Shown in pieces: positions 47,301 to 59,999 of a stretch of DNA of 64,000 bases. A model generated the notes under the pieces. That model saw only the letters and a program-made list of their open reading frames with translations. It made no database searches and was not told the DNA's origin. The position numbers and the translations under genes were made by a program. Position 1 is the first letter of the stretch; each line of letters opens with the position of its first letter. The DNA comes from Rhizophagus clarus (Eukaryota; Glomeromycota; Glomeromycetes; Glomerales; Glomeraceae): contig BLAL01000012.1 of assembly GCA_015698045.1 (NCBI GenBank), positions 2,480,001 to 2,544,000 on the forward strand. The letters are read 5' to 3'.

Positions 47301-50300
47301 TTCGTTGTTTATTATCAATTCGTTGTTATCGTTGTCTTTTGAACCATTAATTCGAATTAGTTCATATTTTTTGATATTTGCTTTTATATCATTTATCTCA
47401 AAAAATTCGTGGCAAATTTCTATCATTTTCAGAAGTTTATTTTTATTGCCTCCTATTAGCGTCGTGTCGTCCATAAATGCCAATGCATTATATGTGATTT
47501 CTATTTTTTTTGAAATATTTTTGTTGATATCTATGTGTTTTATCGTTTCCATAGTATATCCGGTTTCATCTTTGATTATTGCTAAGCGAGTAAGTAATGC
47601 GTCGTAAAATATACGCCATAGTAATGGAGACCAAACCTCTCCCTGGTCTACTCCATCTTCGACTTTGTATTCTTTCGTGAATTCACCATTAACAATGACT
47701 TTATTTGTTCGATTTAGGTTGATGTCCATTATTATATTGATTAATAGTTCAGGGACTTTTATACGTTTTAGACTTTTCTCGAGCATTATCATACTCACTG
47801 AATCGAATGCTTTGGAAATATCCATTAACAAGATCCACACTTCTTTATTCTCTTTGTTCGCGTCCTCAATTATGCTTTGCACTATCTTTAGAGGTTCTAG
47901 TGTACTCTCATTTAGTAAAGCTGCATAATTAGATCCTTGTAGTACTTTGTTTAGCGATAAAATTTTTGCTAGTCTTTTCACTAGTACTTTTATAAAAATT
48001 TTTCTTGCTGTTTCGATTAGTGTTATCGGTCTTGTTAAATTTATATCATTGTTCCAGTGCGAGCGTGTCGTCTTATTAATTGGAAAAATCATGCCTTTTT
48101 TCCAGTCGTCTAACACTTTGTGATCATGTAACGTTCTGTTATATATGTCGAGAAGTATTTTCCTTGTTTCTTTTTTACTCTTCTTCCAAAAGTCATAGGG
48201 TATTCCGCTTATACCTGCTGCTTTACCTGATTTTGTTTCTCTAATGATGTTATCTAATTCGTCGAGCGTGATGTCCTCTAGTATTCCATCGTATATCTGT
48301 TCGTTTATTTCTGTTCTTGGCTGATAAATATTTCGCCATTCTTCGTTATATTCTATTAAATCTAAATCGATATTCCTTTTTCTTGTCCATGCCTTATAGT
48401 GGTCATGTACTCTTTCTTTAATTTTATCTTTGTCTGTTTCGATGGTGAATATTCCGTTCTCTTTAATAAATAGATTACTCATGTCAATTTTTTCTCTCTT
48501 TCTTTCGAGTATTCGATCAATCATTTTTCCTATATCATCTTCTAAATAGGATTCTCTCGTTCGTATGTTGATATCAATGTTCGTATTGATTATATCTTTG
48601 GTCATCTCGTTACTTAATTGTTCGATTTTCTTTATATTCTCCATAAAGGACTTTCTGTATGACGGTTTACGTAGTTTGTCATGATCTAGTTTCTTGTCCT
48701 CTATGAATTCTTTGTTGTTATATAATTTAATCAGGGACTCTATTTTTAACTTGTTTCTCTTGTCTATCATATTTTCTTCATTCCAAAGTGGCAAGATTGT
48801 TATAACGTTGTACGTTTTTTTAGCAATTTGGAAGTTTTTTGGCGTCTCTCTGCAATGCCTATTGTATGATTTGTTTAATAGCTTGTTTAAAAATTTTTCG
48901 ATGCGATGTCCCATATATTCTAAGTATAGGAGTCTGTCTCTTTCCGCTATCAAATTTCTAATATAAATTCGTGGGTTATTATTACGAAGTTCATCATCTG
49001 AACAGTTCTCCGCTGCTTTGATCTCTTTTTCTATGGTTGCTTTCTTTGTTTTTATTACTTCTTGGTAAACGTTTTGATATATCTTGACTAATGTGTTCCA
49101 ATTGATTGTAGCGGACGGGTCTACTTTCAATATTTGTTCTTCTACAGTAGTCGCAATTGTTTCCCAGTCTTTTGTGTCTGGTTTTATCCAAGTCTTTTGT
49201 TTCTTGATATCCTTTATCATTGCATTTTTATCAAATTCTAATATTTCTGCAAGTTTGATTGTTATCGTTAATGCTTTATGGTCAGTCTGTATATTTTCTA
49301 ATTTCTTGACCTCATGTCTGATGATATTTGACAGGATGTTGTCGCTGGTGAAGATGTAATCGATTCTGGAAGAGTTGAAACCGTTCGTCCATGTATCTAG
49401 TACTTCGTCTCCTGCTATACATCTGTTGATATCCTTCAGGTTGAGGTTGTGGAGGCATTTGGTAATCAGTCTATTCGATCTATTGGTGGCTTTATCTGCT
49501 TCATTAAGATCGCCTAGAATTACTAGTTCTTGCTGTAGTCTTTCAGCTTCTTCGACCCAGTCGATTATTTTCCTTTTGATTTTGTTGGTCATTTCTTTAT
49601 CTTGGTTAGGATTGTAAATGCCTATGATTTTAATCGATTTTTGTTTTTTAAATAAAAGGTCGAATTTGATCACGTGATCATTGATGCGTTCAATGTTTAC
49701 TTTTCGTTGACTCAATTCTTTCCTTATAATTATCATTATTCCTCGCTTTTGATCGGAGTCATTGTAGCTGCAATTTAGGCTGTCATAATTGATCCAATCT
49801 TTGTAAATGTGTTGACCTTTTCGATTATTTAATTTTGTCTCCGATACGATCGCTATGTCCCACTTTTCGTTAGTGATCATTCTTCGTAAATCGAGTTGTT
49901 TGTTGGAATCATTGAGTCCTCTAATATTGATGCAGCCTATTTTTAAATTCCTATTATACTTACTGAAATTATATGGTTTGTTGATGTCTGTGTGTTTCCG
50001 ATCTGCGTCCATTTTATAATGGTCTTTTTGAATTTTAATTTGTTTTTTGTTTTTCTTGTTTTTAATTCTTTTTTGTGTTTTTATTGATGGATATTTTTCT
50101 TCTTTATTAAATTCTGTTGATAATTTCCTTTTTCCCGCTGACCCTCCTATTTGTCCGTCAGTTTCAGGGTGACGGTCCCTCTGTGTATAAGAGTTAGTAG
50201 TATCTGTTGTATGGTCCTTGTTTGTAACTTGGACCTCTTCGATCATCTCTTGGTCTATTATACGTGTTGTTGTAGGTGTTGTAGTTGTTATTGTGAACGT

Positions 50301-50966
50301 ATCGGTTGGATCTGGAGAATTGTGGCTGGGAGAAGGAGCCGTAGTATCTGTGTTCGGTTGGTCTTCCTTGTGCGGGTGGAATATTTCTATTTCCATTTGT
50401 TCTGTTTGCATGACTTGGGGTGCTGCTGTAGTTTCTTCTACCATTGAATTGTGTGTCTGATTTGTAGGTGTCGTATCTATTGTTTCTGTAATTACGGGTG
50501 GTTGATGAGAAGTTGTTGTTTTTGTTATTCCTTTGGTAGTCTTTGTAAAAACATTCTTCATTGTTGTGATTGTTCCTTTTGCAAATCGTGCAATGGCGTT
50601 CCCAATTTCGGTTAACCTTTGCTCTTGGGTCTCTGCACTCGTCTGTGAAGTGGTTGTTTCTTTTGCAGATATCGCATCTTTTCTTGCCATTAGTCTTTTC
50701 GTTGTATTCTCTCCTTCCCGGGTGTTGTTGGTTAATATATGGTCGTCCTCTGGTGTAATTTCTATTTGAAGGAGTTGGGCGGTAATTTCCTCTATCGTTG
50801 GGAGATTGCTGTCCACGAAAGGGCTGCAGGAAGTTCCATGTATATTTTCGCTCTTCCCTATTGACATCGTCTTTAATTGTGAATGGATGTTTGCCTGCCT
50901 CTCTCCGTGCCTCTTTTGATCTGAATTGCACTCTGACGTTGTAAGTGTCTTGTTTATTGTTGTCAT
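44388..50966 (-). pseudogene. LINE ORF2: endonuclease and reverse transcriptase, interrupted by one TAG
   Basis: The frame is open from 50966 to 47172, stops at TAG 47169-47171 (LFR-x-KKLKEK), then stays open to 44388 (about 2,190 codons in all). Positions count from 50966. The APE-type endonuclease is about 341-572: IGCINIRG (Asn), VSETKL (Glu376), GDLN (Asp486-Asn488), SRIDYIF (Asp536) and TDH (562-563). The reverse transcriptase has LMDISKAFDSV and a catalytic FMDD at 1164-1167, where most LINEs have Y/F-ADD. After the stop comes a roughly 900-residue C-terminal region with CPRCEEAEETWDHIWTC, the late CCHC motif of many LINEs. The first 257 codons overlap ORF1 in another frame, so the real start may be later, for example MDADRKH (residue 319). 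It nicks target DNA and primes cDNA synthesis in the nucleus. Confidence 0.9.
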
Positions 50967-52323
50967 CTCGTATCACTTGCCAGAGGCCCACGCCTGTGAT
51001 CTTATTGAGTTCGTTCACGACTTTTTCATATGGTATCTCATTTCCGATAGACATGATCGTTGCTGCATAGCTGTTGCGATGGTCTATCTCTTCCCTCCTG
51101 AAATTCAAGGGTCGAACTTTGATGAAGTTGCCGTTTTGTAGGTAGAATCCCCAGGTATCAATTAATTTCCTTTCTGTGCACCTGACGTCCACTTTGGCTT
51201 TTATGCTCCATTCCTCCTTTTTGCTGTCGTGTCGGATACCTTCTATGTTTATGATCTTCCCTATCTCTTTTTCAATGTGTGTTTCTATTTCTGCTTGTGG
51301 TAGTGCCTTAGGGATATGTTCGAAAATGATGGAGATGTGGGCATCTACTGCGTCCATCCATTTTAATGGTTCGAATTTTCCTATGTTAGTGATCACATGA
51401 TTATTGTTGCAAAAATTGTCCCGTTCCTTTTTGTAATGGAATCCGACGTATACGTAAGGTGTCATGTGATCGTTGTGTGTGGTGCCTAATCTATTTATGG
51501 TATATGGGAGTAACGGTTCCTCATTTTCTTCATTGTTCAATGAGTTGACGATTTTCTGTTGATCTTTCTCTTTAAGGTTATATTCCACAATTCCTGCGAA
51601 ATACTTGAAATCTTTAACTCCTTTAGGAGCGTGCTGTGAGGCGTTCTTATTACTTCTTTCCGAATCGAGCATTATGATTTCATTGTCGTTTGCAATCAGA
51701 ATTGATTGGTCTTCGAGTAATAAATTTTTTCCTTTTTCGTATTTCTTCTGCTTTCGCAATTGTTGATTGGTACTCAGTGAGGTCTTTTTGTCACCGGTGT
51801 GTTCAATAGTCATATCTCTATGTCTCTTGACGGTGTATGTTTCTTCGTCACTGGATGTGTAGTCTTCAAGAACGTCAAGTTCTTCCTTTGGGATATTATT
51901 ATCCGATCCTTGGAGAAGTATTCTATCTTCTATGTCCGGTGTTCCCACTTCGGTAATCAAATTGTGGGTCTTTGGTGAGGTGGTGTGATAGTAATACTTC
52001 ATGTGTTCTTCCCATCTTTTTTTGTCCTCCATGTATTGTGACATTCGTTCATTCGTCAATTCGTTGTGCATCTCTTGTATGGTTTTGATGTATTGGTTTG
52101 CTTCGTTCACCGTAAGCTCCCTTTGTTTGTCGGCTCCTAGTGTGATTAAGCCTCTTATTAGGGTTCCGGTCACCTCGTCAGTACCTAGAAATTCCCCTAT
52201 CTCCCGGTCTCTATCTTCAATTTTCATTCCTCTTTCGGTTAGTAAAGCAACCCTTTCTTCTTGTTATAGCTTTCCAAAACCTTCTAGGGCTTTCACTTCT
52301 TCTCTTGATATTGTTATTCCCAT
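50194..52323 (-). pseudogene. LINE ORF1: nucleic-acid-binding protein with two zinc knuckles
   Basis: The likely start is ATG 52323 (MGITISRE). A TAA follows after GFGKL (CAA to TAA would explain it), and the frame resumes; a usable internal ATG is at 52227, giving 677 residues. Counted from there, the N-terminal third is charged and helical. Two regions near 255-345 and 385-445 look like RRM-type folds (PYVYVGFHYKKERD, VRVQFRSKEARREA). Two CCHC knuckles follow: C518-x2-C521-x4-H526-x4-C531 and C546-x2-C549-x4-H554-x4-C559. An Asn/Arg/Tyr-rich tail ends at 50194. ORF1 proteins of this kind coat the LINE RNA. Its last ~257 codons overlap the start of the ORF2 frame. The short upstream stop may make 52227 the working start. 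Confidence 0.85.
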
Positions 52324-52506
52324 GTTTTTATTTTGTGTTTTCGACCTATTTACTATGTGTATATGTTATATTTTGTATTATTTTCCGATAAAATTTACTC
52401 TGCTGCGGATTTCTTAGTAAATCGATTTTCAGGGGGAAGAGTTTTTTTTTCCAGTAATTGACATAACTGTTAATGATCTACATACAAACATGCCATGCGC
52501 AATGTA

Positions 52507-53167
52507 TTAAATATATAAATCCTTGACACACTTTTCAAACGCAGAGATCAACTCTGGATTATTTTTAATTTTTGTAGCTATTTTAATACACTCAAGGGCA
52601 TTTTTAGTGGCCTCTTTGCGCTGTCCTTTATTTTTATCCTCTGGTTTCCATTTCTCCTTGTGTGCTACCTTATTATGATGCTGTTTGTAGAGCGACATGG
52701 TTTGAAGCTCATAGTATTTGATATTTCCTTTTTCTAGTACCTTTATAAGGTTATTTTTTATCCTATAGTCACCCATTTCAACTCCCGCTTTCAAATCAAA
52801 ATAAAGGTGATGGAATTCCTCATAATCACAATTAAAATTTTGATTGTATCTTTTTGCAACTCTTTTTTGCCATCTTCTAATTATCTCACAGACATCATCA
52901 ATAGCGTCTCGTATAGACTCTCCAAGACACTTTTCTAATTTATCTTTGTTGTTACTTAAGGTTAGGTTCAGCAAGGATAATTGATTTAATACAAATAGAG
53001 AGAGAGTCCAACTTACCGTTGATAATGACCAGATGGTCTTTCCCATACTCAATTCCTTCTGGATTTTCTATTTTGACATAAACCGTAGAATCGTAATCAT
53101 TTTTTTTTGGCTCAGCCATTTTTTGGAAACGATATTCTCCTGATTTTTGTAAATAGGTTGCCATCAT
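52507..53167 (-). CDS. Intact two-exon gene of unknown function; HEPN-like HNxxAH motif
   Basis: Exon 1 is 53017-53167 (start MMATYLQ; two adjacent ATGs) and exon 2 is 52507-52943. They are joined across a 73-bp intron (GTAAGT...CAAAG) and encode 195 codons with no stop. The alternative acceptor TTAAG nearer the donor would break phase. The first 50 residues have a beta-like segment (STVYVKIENPEG, HLVIIN). The rest is helical and basic, with KLEKCLGESIRDAIDDV and RRWQKRVAKRYN. HHNKVAH lies at residues 139-145, resembling the (R/H)N-x-x-A-H signature of HEPN nucleases but with His in place of Arg. The C-terminal helix ends KDLYI. No signal peptide or membrane segment. The LINE target duplication ends about 40 bp past the stop codon, so the insertion probably replaced its 3' end signals. 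Confidence 0.5.
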
Positions 53168-54171
53168 TAAAAATTGAAAGTTATAATTTCATGTTATCTA
53201 TACAATTTACTAGTTGGCGTTTCATTAAATGAGCAGTCATCATATACTTGTATAACCAGACTGTCGAATTGTGAATATAATAAAAGTAAGAAAATTTCTA
53301 TTTGTACACTGCATTTGTACACAGGTTACAGCCCATTCATTGAAAAATGCAGAGCGAAAGTATTGAGACCTAATGCACAAAATATTTGAATGAGCATGAA
53401 TTTCTTTGACGTTTTGCCCTTCACCGGTATACCGTATGGCAATAGTATATGATAAATAGGATTTTTAATGCTGTTCTTATGGAAAAATGAAAGAAATGAG
53501 GTGTGACACAGGTGATAAATAACAGTCACGTGACCAGTGTGCAAACAATATTTTTTGTATCAGGAAATTACGGAGACAATACAAATTTTATTATGTGAGC
53601 AGCAATAACTTTAATAACAAGTGTTGACGTTTTGTTACAAAATTGATATATGATATTAATACCGAAAATTCTTAAAAAAGCGATTTCTCATAAGTCATAC
53701 CAGATAAAAACGAATTCTATAAAAATACAAAAATACAAAACATTGAGACGATTAGATATGGGTTCTACGATTGTAAAATTATGTATCTCGAATTCTAGGT
53801 AAACAGGATATTGGTAAATTAACCAAAATCATAATAATATTTTATTTGGCATATTATTTTCACCTATCAAGTTACTACAGGATATCTACTTGAAGACTAC
53901 GAATCAGAACACCAACTTATAATTTTTGTACAAATATATCCACGTACTAATAATCTATGACTATATTTCTGTCGATTTGAATAAGTTTATTGCGATGATT
54001 GTGAAATCCGTATAATGTACATATACTTATGTACGTGTGGTAATCACATCTTTTATTAATCCTATATTCCTATTATCACAAATGTCTAACAAAAAATAAT
54101 CGAAATGATGAGATAAACAAAGAATACGAATAAATATTTTTTATTTTATATGAGAATGAATTATTAACCTA
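53168..54171. other. Non-coding AT-rich stretch
   Basis: No frame with protein-like composition and no repeat or terminal inverted repeat seen. The first ~200 bp should contain the promoter of the minus-strand gene starting at 53167, but no clear TATA box could be fixed. Confidence 0.5.
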
Positions 54172-55190
54172 TAATATTATTTGAAATCTGTATAAGAATA
54201 TCATCCACATCCATTCTCACATATTCTGTTTCTACGTAATAGAATGCGAATGTTAAATCTGCATCATTAACAAATGGTATAATACAACTTTTCTATCAGA
54301 ATGGCTCTCCTTTTTTTTCCATCTCCTTGTCTAAGTCAAGACTCAAGACATTCCATGAGATATCATTTTCCGCATCATAATCTCCATATTTTACTGTGAC
54401 CTAGTGATAATACCATCCTTCAAAATTTTTTTTGTTCCTCAAAAATTGAAGATTTTTTGTATACACTTTGGTATTAATCATAGCATATAACTGATTATTA
54501 TCGATAACAAATATTTCACGTTAATTGTCTAGGTTCTTTCTTGGAGGGATTACTTTGTATATTTCCATTTCTTCCTTGATCAGTTTCTCTGTACTGCTTT
54601 AGATGGGTAAATTGTGGAAGCAAAGATAAGTATACGAATAGATAAATTCTTTTAGGTGGCTTCATAGCCTCATAGAATACACATTAATTATCACTTTTGA
54701 AAATGTCCATTAGTTGAATAGTTTTGAGAAAGTCTTTATAAACACAGTTAACTTAAAGTTGCTTTTTGATGCTTTATCTCTCAAAACAATCACCATTCTT
54801 AGATGAGTATCTCCATCATTCATAAAGTTGAGCATCACCCATTATTTTCAAGTGTTGGCAATTGATCTATTTTACGTATAGCGCCTTTGAGGCTTTGGAG
54901 GGTTACATGTTTGATATTTACTATCATTTTTATGTCTTTTCATTTTAGACTAACAACAACGTCGAAGTCTGAAAACATATTTGCTAGATTAGTAAAAAAT
55001 TTGGGTAGTAATTTGATCGTGATACCAGTCTAGGATTTTCTTTAACAAACAAGAATAATCCATAGACTGATATTTGTATCATGGTTTTTATAACTGCTGA
55101 AAAAATTCGTATCATAGACAGACTTGATTAACGCAAGCAATGAGACAGCTTCGTCAAGTGATTTCTGTTCTCGACTCGAAATTGCAGTTG
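54172..55190 (-). pseudogene. Heavily decayed unrecognised gene
   Basis: On the minus strand, protein-like segments follow in order. Near 55180 is SRNEFIVSTAISSREQKSLD with a helical continuation. Near 54950-54870 is VNIKHVTLQSLKGAIRKID. Near 54840-54730, after a frame change, is MNDGDTHLRMVIVLRDKA. Near 54600-54440 is EEMEIYKVIPPRKNLDN and then NNQLYAMINTKVYTKNLQ. Then come NFEGWYYH-TAG-VTVKYGDYD and ISWNVLSLDLDKEMEKK. Near 54290-54172 is FVNDADLTFAFYYVETEYV, ending at TAA. At least eight stops and two frame changes occur. No homologue recognised; the coherent segments make a former gene likely. Nothing recognisable follows in 55191-57430. Confidence 0.4.
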
Positions 55191-57439
55191 AAACAATAAA
55201 CTCATTCCTACTAATAACAGAGAAAGTGTTCGCAGTGTATTATTACTTTTGACGAGACAGAATAAGTGATAGACATATAATATTTTGCGAAATGTTATTG
55301 GCTAAACTTCTTTCACGATACTCTACATAATAAATAGAGAGTAACGTGACTATTAGCTTTTATTCTAATCACAAATAAGAAATAGTAGTGCGAATCATAT
55401 AAAAGATAGGCGGGAATGATTATGATACTACTTTCAAGACTATATTATCTTTCTTTCCTTAGACATATTGTATATAACATTTTGTATTATGACAAGGCTA
55501 GCAAAACATTAAAAGTGCGAAGTTGTTCAGGTGTCTTGAAATGTTAAATGACAAAAAATCAAATACAGAAGAATAATAGTAGTTCATTGCTAGACTTCTT
55601 CAGATCATGGAATAACAAGCAAGAAAAAATTGTTGAAAACAGTAATGTTGACAGGGGGCAATAACAAAGTCAAATAGTTAACATACCAAAGCTATATGGA
55701 GCATATCACTTGGACATTTTTTAATATGAGGATAAAAAGTAATACGAGCATGATATTTATAATGAAACAATGAAATATACACTTTTGTTTTCAAAGATTA
55801 GTCTTCAAAAATGGTAATGGAAAATGAGAAGGATAGCAGTAACAAAGTAATAATATTTTTATTTCTTTATACTGTTTAGCGATTGAAACAATAATCGAAG
55901 GCAAGGGTGAGAGAAATTTAGCATATTATTATTCAATCATAGACATCAATAAGATTTTTTAAGTTACATGATCTGTGGATCTACTGTCGGTAAAATTTCT
56001 GACTTTTAGTACCCTAAAGGTGATATGATGTATTTACAATATTCCTAGGATCATCTAGAATGTTTCTTTAAGGTATGGGGAAAGGAGGATCAATTAATAC
56101 TTCGATCACAGATATGACATGAATATAGAAAATGGACATGCAATATAATTGTTAGCAATCAAAAATATCAACAAGAATATCAGAGTATCATGTGCTCTTT
56201 GGACGTCTCTGACTGAGCGATACTAAATACACTATTGTATTTTTCGTACTATTATTTAATTTGTAGGCTCTGCCTAGGGTCCCATACTAGAACGACATAT
56301 TGGTCAAATGTTTATTACAGATATGCAGATTCAGCTGACTTAAATACTCTCAGAAGACAGACTAGTATTTCTAGACAAAAAGAATTCATGCTATTGGGAT
56401 AATCTAATTACAAAATACATATTATTCTTCAGAATGATACTTCGCATCAGGCAGGGGCTGTTCAACCTGTTATACCAATTATATTGTCATATCATAAAAT
56501 GTGCATATTGTCGTCAGAAAATCAGAATTGGAAATAAAAGTGAAGAGAACAATAAGGTCAGTGATATATTATTATACTATCTGGTATGATTACTCTATGT
56601 TTTAGGCACACGAGGTGATATAAGAGAGGACCATAATAGAAACGAAAATATATAAACCATCTCTGCAGGACAAGAGATGTTTATTTACATTATCCTATTT
56701 ATGTTATAACGTTTTTTAAAACCATCAGCAATTAACAATTATTTTCTTTTGTCTTCACCTATAACATTAGATTTAGTCTCAGCAGTTTAGTAAACAATAT
56801 TCTTTCCTGTAACCATTGTACATGCTTGCTTTCTCAAATAATAATTTTCTAATCCTGTTTTTTGTTTGGGGGGCGTGACTATTCAAAACCAAAATGTTCA
56901 AACATGATAACATTCTATGTTGTTATCTAATAACCAAGTACTAAAGTATTGTATAGAAATATCAGGCTAATCTCAAATTGTAATTCACTGTTGCTGATGC
57001 ATCACGCTATTATTAATAAAACATTTCTTGTTCCTTTCCAAAAAAAATACATTTAGAAAGTTTCAAAGAAACAGAGTAGTATTTATATCATCATATATGA
57101 TATGTTACTATCAATAAATCTACATATATACATATATATATATATCATTTCACTAGAACTAACATGATCAATATTACCTCACAGGAATTTTCAAGACCGC
57201 CGTTTCCAGAATAATCCATTCAGGATAAGGTAGTGCTTTTTTTCCCAATGACAACACCCATATTACGATAAATAAGCATAATTAAGTTCAGTCATATTAA
57301 CTAAGTACTGAAACATATTTTTTTCTTGTTGAATTAATTTATAATCAGATGATTACGAGATATTATTTTATTACAATCTGAATGTTAATCACTGTAGTCG
57401 ATCAATAACATAAGGGATAAAAAAATCAATCCTCGTTAT

Positions 57440-58370
57440 TTAGTCAGAGATTGCACAAAAATACCTAGGTACAAATGATCGCAAAATCTATTTATATAAT
57501 AATTTGCATTAACTTCATAATAAGGCACCTTTGCTACAAAGCCTCCATAACTTAGCCAATACTAAACTGTAAGTGACCAGTATTACAGTTATAGTATAAC
57601 CAAAATATGGGATATTCAGACAAATGTATAACGAAAATGTGTTATCAAAAATGTATAACCAAAAATGTTCAACTAAAATGTATAACTAAATTTACCAACT
57701 AGTTCATGGTCTTAAAATAATCTGATCCTTACAGTAATAACTAGGCGAGATATACCCTGAGCGTCTTGCCGCTTAACAATAAACGTCTTGCCGTTAAATC
57801 ACGCCTATTTATTATCTACATGGTCATACATAATCTCATATAATTATCAATCACGTCTATTTATCATCTACATAGTCATGCATAATCTCATTTAACTATC
57901 AATTACGTGAATGAACATAAGGAAAGAAATGTATACAAAAAAATTATTACCCCCCTGTTTCTCACAAAAATATCTAGGTATGAGCTGGTGCAAAATCCAT
58001 TTATCCATTAGCTTCTTGACAAGGCATCTTTGCCAAAAGGCCAATCATAACTTAGAATACTAAACTGTAAGTGACTGGTATAACAGTTATAGAATTACCA
58101 AATTATAGTTTTTTGGGATACAGAATATATGACTAACAAATATATTCAACTAAAATATATAACTAAAAATGTATAACTAAAATGATCAACTAAATGTATA
58201 ACTAAACTTACCCACTAGTCCCGTAATTTAGATATTCTTTAAATTGGCTGATCCTTACAGTAATAACTAGGCAAGATATACCCGGCTAATTATACTGCCT
58301 TAAATTCCTCAAGTCTGATATAGTAACCTCCATGACTGTCTTGTCACTCAACCACGCCTTTTATTTATTT
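57440..58370. repeat. Direct duplication of a ~400-bp block, offset ~515 bp
   Basis: 57465-57830 and 57960-58360 share a long series in the same order: CACAAAAATACCTAGGTA, AAAATCYATTTAT, ACTAAACTGTAAGTGACYGG, several ATGTATAACTAAAATG units, TGATCCTTACAGTAATAACT and AGGCRAGATATACCC. No coding sequence. The ATGTATAACTAAA unit is itself a short repeat within each copy. Confidence 0.75.
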
Positions 58371-59990
58371 TTATGTTCATTTATATATTAGTGGAACTGG
58401 CTAAAGTCACGTTAATGATTAATAAATAAAACATATACTAAAAAATCTTTGATTTTTTTGAGTGAAGCAAAGAAAATCATAAAAGTCAAAACGTCTATGA
58501 CAAGAAGCATCATATACGAGAAGAAATCAGTTTCAATGGAACACATTGCGCAACTTGATTTCATACTAGGGATTTTTTTTGTTCAATTACATTATAAATT
58601 TTTTTTATTTGAAAAAAATACTAGACAAATATTTGAGATGTATACGGGAAATTATCATTCCAAATTAAGCAAGACAATCTACTTTTAAAGGCAACAGATT
58701 CGTGGAGCAAATCTCTACGGGATTTTAGTGATAAGTATATCGTATTATTTAAATAGGATTTGGCTTTAGCCCCAGAAACTTAGGTTTCTAGAACTTCCTC
58801 TCAAAGGTCTTAGACAAAATCGTAATTTACCTATTCATGGAATTTTGTCCACCCATTATGATATTGTTTTTCCTTTTTTGGGTTTCTTCAGATACCAATA
58901 TGAAATACTGAATGTATTACAAAAAATTCAAAAAAATATTTATACATATGGCTGACTATCAAATATGGCCAAAATGCCTAATAAACAGGACGCAGATTTT
59001 ATATTCGGCTTGTGAATTAACGATTAATGTTTGTTCATATTATTAGATTACATGATAAATTGCATGTATATTGTAATGAAAGGGAATAATTGTCATATTT
59101 CTCTTAACTAATAAATAACTGTAGAATATTTTTTAAGTCGTGTCTACAAAAAAATCTGCAATTACAAAATGAAAAGGAAATTGCTTTGCCATTGAGAACA
59201 GAATCTAAACTTTTCTAGGAAGTCCTTGAAACTAGTTTATAGTAGTACTTACACAGTCATTCATACTAGTTAACATAGTAATGTTATCAAATTGACTTAA
59301 TTTCATCAATATCAATACTTATTAACTTAGAATTTGTTAATCCATACATGCCCCAGAACCTACCATCGATACCCAGAGATCCTATATTATATGCAATTAT
59401 TTCATTACCACAATGCAGTATTTTTCAATTACATAATAACACAAGAAGACTGTGACCACCAGGAGAATACATAGTAAAACCTTCACTTTGTACCTGCCAG
59501 ATAATTTTATTAAATTGAAGTTTTTATGATAATAGTTGATTTATTTAGTTTTATCATCATAACAAATTAGTTTTATTCAGTTCCACTAAACAATCATCAC
59601 TTGTTATGTTGATGTTATCGATAACAATCATTTATTGTTCCTGTCATCTGAGTGTGACTTTATAGATTTGTGAAGTAAATCTATTTTTCAAAATTCTTTG
59701 TTTCTTACGCTTTAACATCTTACAGGGAAAATTAAGAATATTTTGTATACAATTTGTCTATTATTCAATCACAGAGATTAATAATTAGGTTAATGAAAAA
59801 TAAGCAAGGTCAAGAATACAGAAATACATATACTCTTCTTTTAAATCATTTTATCGGTAATATCAGAAATGATACTTCTGTATATATTATTTTTTATTAT
59901 ATGTTGAAACTCTCATATGCTATTAAAAAAGATAAGATAGAAAACATTTAATATTGAATTGATTGTAAACATTTTTTTTATATAATTTTC
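58371..59990. other. AT-rich region without a supported gene
   Basis: Short open frames at 58449-58688 (79 codons) and 59754-59951 are of low complexity and lack any motif or splice partner. I do not call them genes. No element ends were found. Confidence 0.4.
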
Positions 59991-59999
59991 TTTTCAGAG

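Larger units (their letters stand above)
44181..52452 (-). mobile_element. Full-length LINE (non-LTR retrotransposon), 8.27 kb
   Basis: Bounded by 15-bp target-site duplications and ending in A20 (T20 at 44181-44200). It encodes a zinc-knuckle ORF1 and an apurinic-endonuclease/reverse-transcriptase ORF2, both on the minus strand. Base composition is visibly less AT-rich than the surroundings. The 5' untranslated region is about 130 bp before the ORF1 ATG, and the 3' untranslated region about 190 bp. Only two in-frame stops are present in roughly 7.9 kb of coding sequence, so this copy is young. Confidence 0.92.

Noticed and set aside
58449..58688. 79-codon open frame
   Set aside because: Low complexity, no motif, no splice neighbours; about what chance allows here.
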